7,841 nucleotides of DNA from Planctomycetaceae bacterium (GTDB lineage: Bacteria > Planctomycetota > Planctomycetia > Pirellulales > Thermoguttaceae). Shown one piece after another: positions 7,301-7,841 of this stretch. A program made the translations under genes and the position numbers. The notes under the pieces are model-generated. The model was not told the origin of the DNA, did no database searches, and saw only the letters and a program-made list of their open reading frames with translations. Position 1 is the first letter of the stretch. Each line of letters opens with the position of its first letter. The stretch covers positions 1-7,841 of the forward strand of contig JAITQJ010000223.1 of assembly GCA_031288955.1 (NCBI GenBank), given 5' to 3'.

Positions 7301-7841
7301 AAGCCCATTCTCTCGGCGTACTCGGCAAGACCGGCAGAGGTATCGGCGAACACTTCGGCGTTGACCGGCGTGATGTCGATATTTGGATGTGTACATTGAG
7401 CAAGACGTTTGCGAGTTGCGGCGGTTACATTAGCGGGTCGAAGGAGTTGGTCGAGTATCTGAAATATACGGCACCGGGTTTTGTTTTTAGTGTCGGCATA
7501 TCCCCGCCGAACTGTGCGGCGGCGTTGGCGGCGATTCGGGTTTTGGAGCGGGAGCCGGAGCGGGTGGGACAACTGCGGCGCAACAGCGGATTATTGTTAC
7601 AACTTTTGACGGAAGCCGGTTTTGACACGGGAACGAGTAGGGATTCGGCGGTTGTTCCGGTGATACTTGGCAATTCGATTCTTGCGTTAAAAATCTCGAA
7701 GTCGTTATTTGACCGGGGTATAAATGTTCAGCCGATACTGCATCCGGCGGTCGAGGAAAAGGCGGCGCGTCTGCGTTTCTTTGTAACCTCGTCGCACACC
7801 GAAGAGCAAATCCTCCGCACCGTCAAAATGCTTAAAGAAGC
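4342..7841 (+). CDS. Trimodular fatty acyl-AMP ligase - acyl carrier protein - alpha-oxoamine synthase (3' end outside window)
   Basis: At least 1,166 codons are open to the window edge. Module 1 (residues about 1-582) is a fatty acyl-AMP ligase: P-loop TSGSTGTPKG (174-183), WLPSYHDMGLIGGI, RTGDLG, IIVRGVNIYPQDIE and PKTSSGKIQ with Lys561. Residues about 583-670 are a variable linker. Module 2 (about 671-749) is an acyl carrier protein with ELGLDSLE; Ser708 should carry phosphopantetheine. Module 3 (about 776 onward) is a fold-type I PLP enzyme of the AONS/KBL/serine palmitoyltransferase family: SRLVSGN (856-862), DEAHSLG (986-992) and TLSKTFASCGG with Schiff-base Lys1021. The C-terminal RLRFFVTSSHT motif is present, so only a few residues are probably missing. 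Predicted role: activate a free fatty acid as acyl-AMP, load it on the ACP, then condense it with an amino acid with CO2 loss to a 3-keto-amine. The amino acid (Ser, Ala, Gly) cannot be read from sequence. The GTG start is preferred because the N-terminus then aligns with FAALs; no Shine-Dalgarno is seen at it. Confidence 0.93.
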   Translation, partial: MNSATLFGPANLVQLVQFRAQTEPDAHAFTYLSNGVDNEIVLTNSGLDQKARRIAAWLQERNMFGQRILLLYPPGLDFIAGYFGCLYAGAVAVPVYPPRKNRSMLRIQSVADSADAAAALTTADVLKRVDTMLGEAPKLQNIPWQATDILAESLESSWRQPDIDSETIAFLQYTSGSTGTPKGVILTHGNLLHNSRMICQGFEHTRQSCGVFWLPSYHDMGLIGGIIQPLYAGRPNVIMSPLSFLQKPFRWLSAITRYKATTSGGPNFAYDLCVRQIKDEQLDELDLSRWKLAFNGAEPIIPETMETFAAKFERCGFRYEAFYPCFGLAEGTLLVSGGYVGEPPVIRSLDSKEMSVGKAVDAADVNAADRGKTVRYVSSGRQILPEERIAVVDPETRIENPDRIVGEIWVKSPSNARGYWNNPEATQQTFKAVLADTNEGPFMRTGDLGFLIDGELFVTGRIKDLIIVRGVNIYPQDIEQTVQHVHWALKPLSGAAVMVKDNGERPQEHLVIIQELERRFRDDPTPLFQEISKAVALEFEVPAAAIVFVQHGSIPKTSSGKIQHHACHNGFLDGSLSEIARWVSGDVAFDFVEGVEAGENYGGALPEAVGLTNTEDHNRLVRGTIEPFAAEAPNKPIVDKVPLLPNKILIKEAPPHTPANDSDSSRTLSLISKDDIAAVVLEEVRKVAKERAANLTIGTDITELGLDSLERMEILASLEDRFGGQFPESILPELNTGQQVLDAVLIHLGTGPRKTTFGMAAAESGHTAAFIPEENYCIEKFPEYRRLKGGLDLIKATGLNRFFDVHEGITNDRAMIGGKEYINFSNYNYVNTCGAPEVIQAAVEACQKYGTSVSASRLVSGNKPIHRELENEISRFLGCEDTIVLVGGHSTNEGVIGHLLNEKDMILFDSLAHNSIVEGALLSGARRRPFPHNDWEAADWILNKHRSEYRRVLIAVEGVYSMDGDYPDLPKLIEVRKRHHAMLMVDEAHSLGVLGKTGRGIGEHFGVDRRDVDIWMCTLSKTFASCGGYISGSKELVEYLKYTAPGFVFSVGISPPNCAAALAAIRVLEREPERVGQLRRNSGLLLQLLTEAGFDTGTSRDSAVVPVILGNSILALKISKSLFDRGINVQPILHPAVEEKAARLRFFVTSSHTEEQILRTVKMLKE

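Noticed and set aside
7036..7572. Minus-strand open frame of 178 codons opposite the oxoamine synthase module
   Set aside because: The plus strand here carries the DEAHS and SKTF motifs of the PLP domain; the minus frame has no known motif and is a shadow.

Overview
The window looks like bacterial chromosome at roughly 50% GC. I suggest a planctomycete or a relative within the PVC group. This is inference: it rests on an EpsI/DUF3485-type exosortase-associated protein beside a secreted TPR protein, a secreted GH20 hexosaminidase, and a fused FAAL-ACP-oxoamine synthase. No rRNA, tRNA, CRISPR array, transposase or phage gene is visible. No gene-free stretch exceeds 300 bases.

Left part (1-1871, plus strand): the 3' end of an unidentified gene closes with a 15-bp tandem repeat encoding Ala-Gln-Pro-Ala-Pro units. 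A secreted TPR protein (147-989) and an EpsI-family protein (1098-1775) follow. The three genes are co-directional and probably one envelope or export cluster. A small 14-bp tandem repeat with inverted arms and a perfect 11-bp stem-loop terminator (1841-1871) separate them from the next gene.

Middle part (1872-4269): a secreted GH20 beta-N-acetylhexosaminidase lies on the minus strand (1886-3475), convergent with the EpsI gene. It has a near-consensus sigma-70 promoter (TTGACA, 17 bp, TACAAT). It is divergent from a KDPG/KHG aldolase (eda-like, 3643-4269), in which all four expected active-site residues are visible.

Right part (4280-7841): a promoter-like TTGACT-17-GATAAT directly follows the aldolase stop codon. 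Next comes a very large gene, open at the window's right edge, that starts most plausibly at a GTG at 4342. It encodes one polypeptide with three modules: a fatty acyl-AMP ligase, an acyl carrier protein (phosphopantetheine Ser about residue 708), and a PLP-dependent alpha-oxoamine synthase (Schiff-base Lys about residue 1021). The architecture predicts a self-contained enzyme. It would activate a free fatty acid, tether it to its own ACP, and condense it with an amino acid with loss of CO2, giving a 3-keto-amine such as a sphingoid-base precursor. This is the most interesting element of the window.
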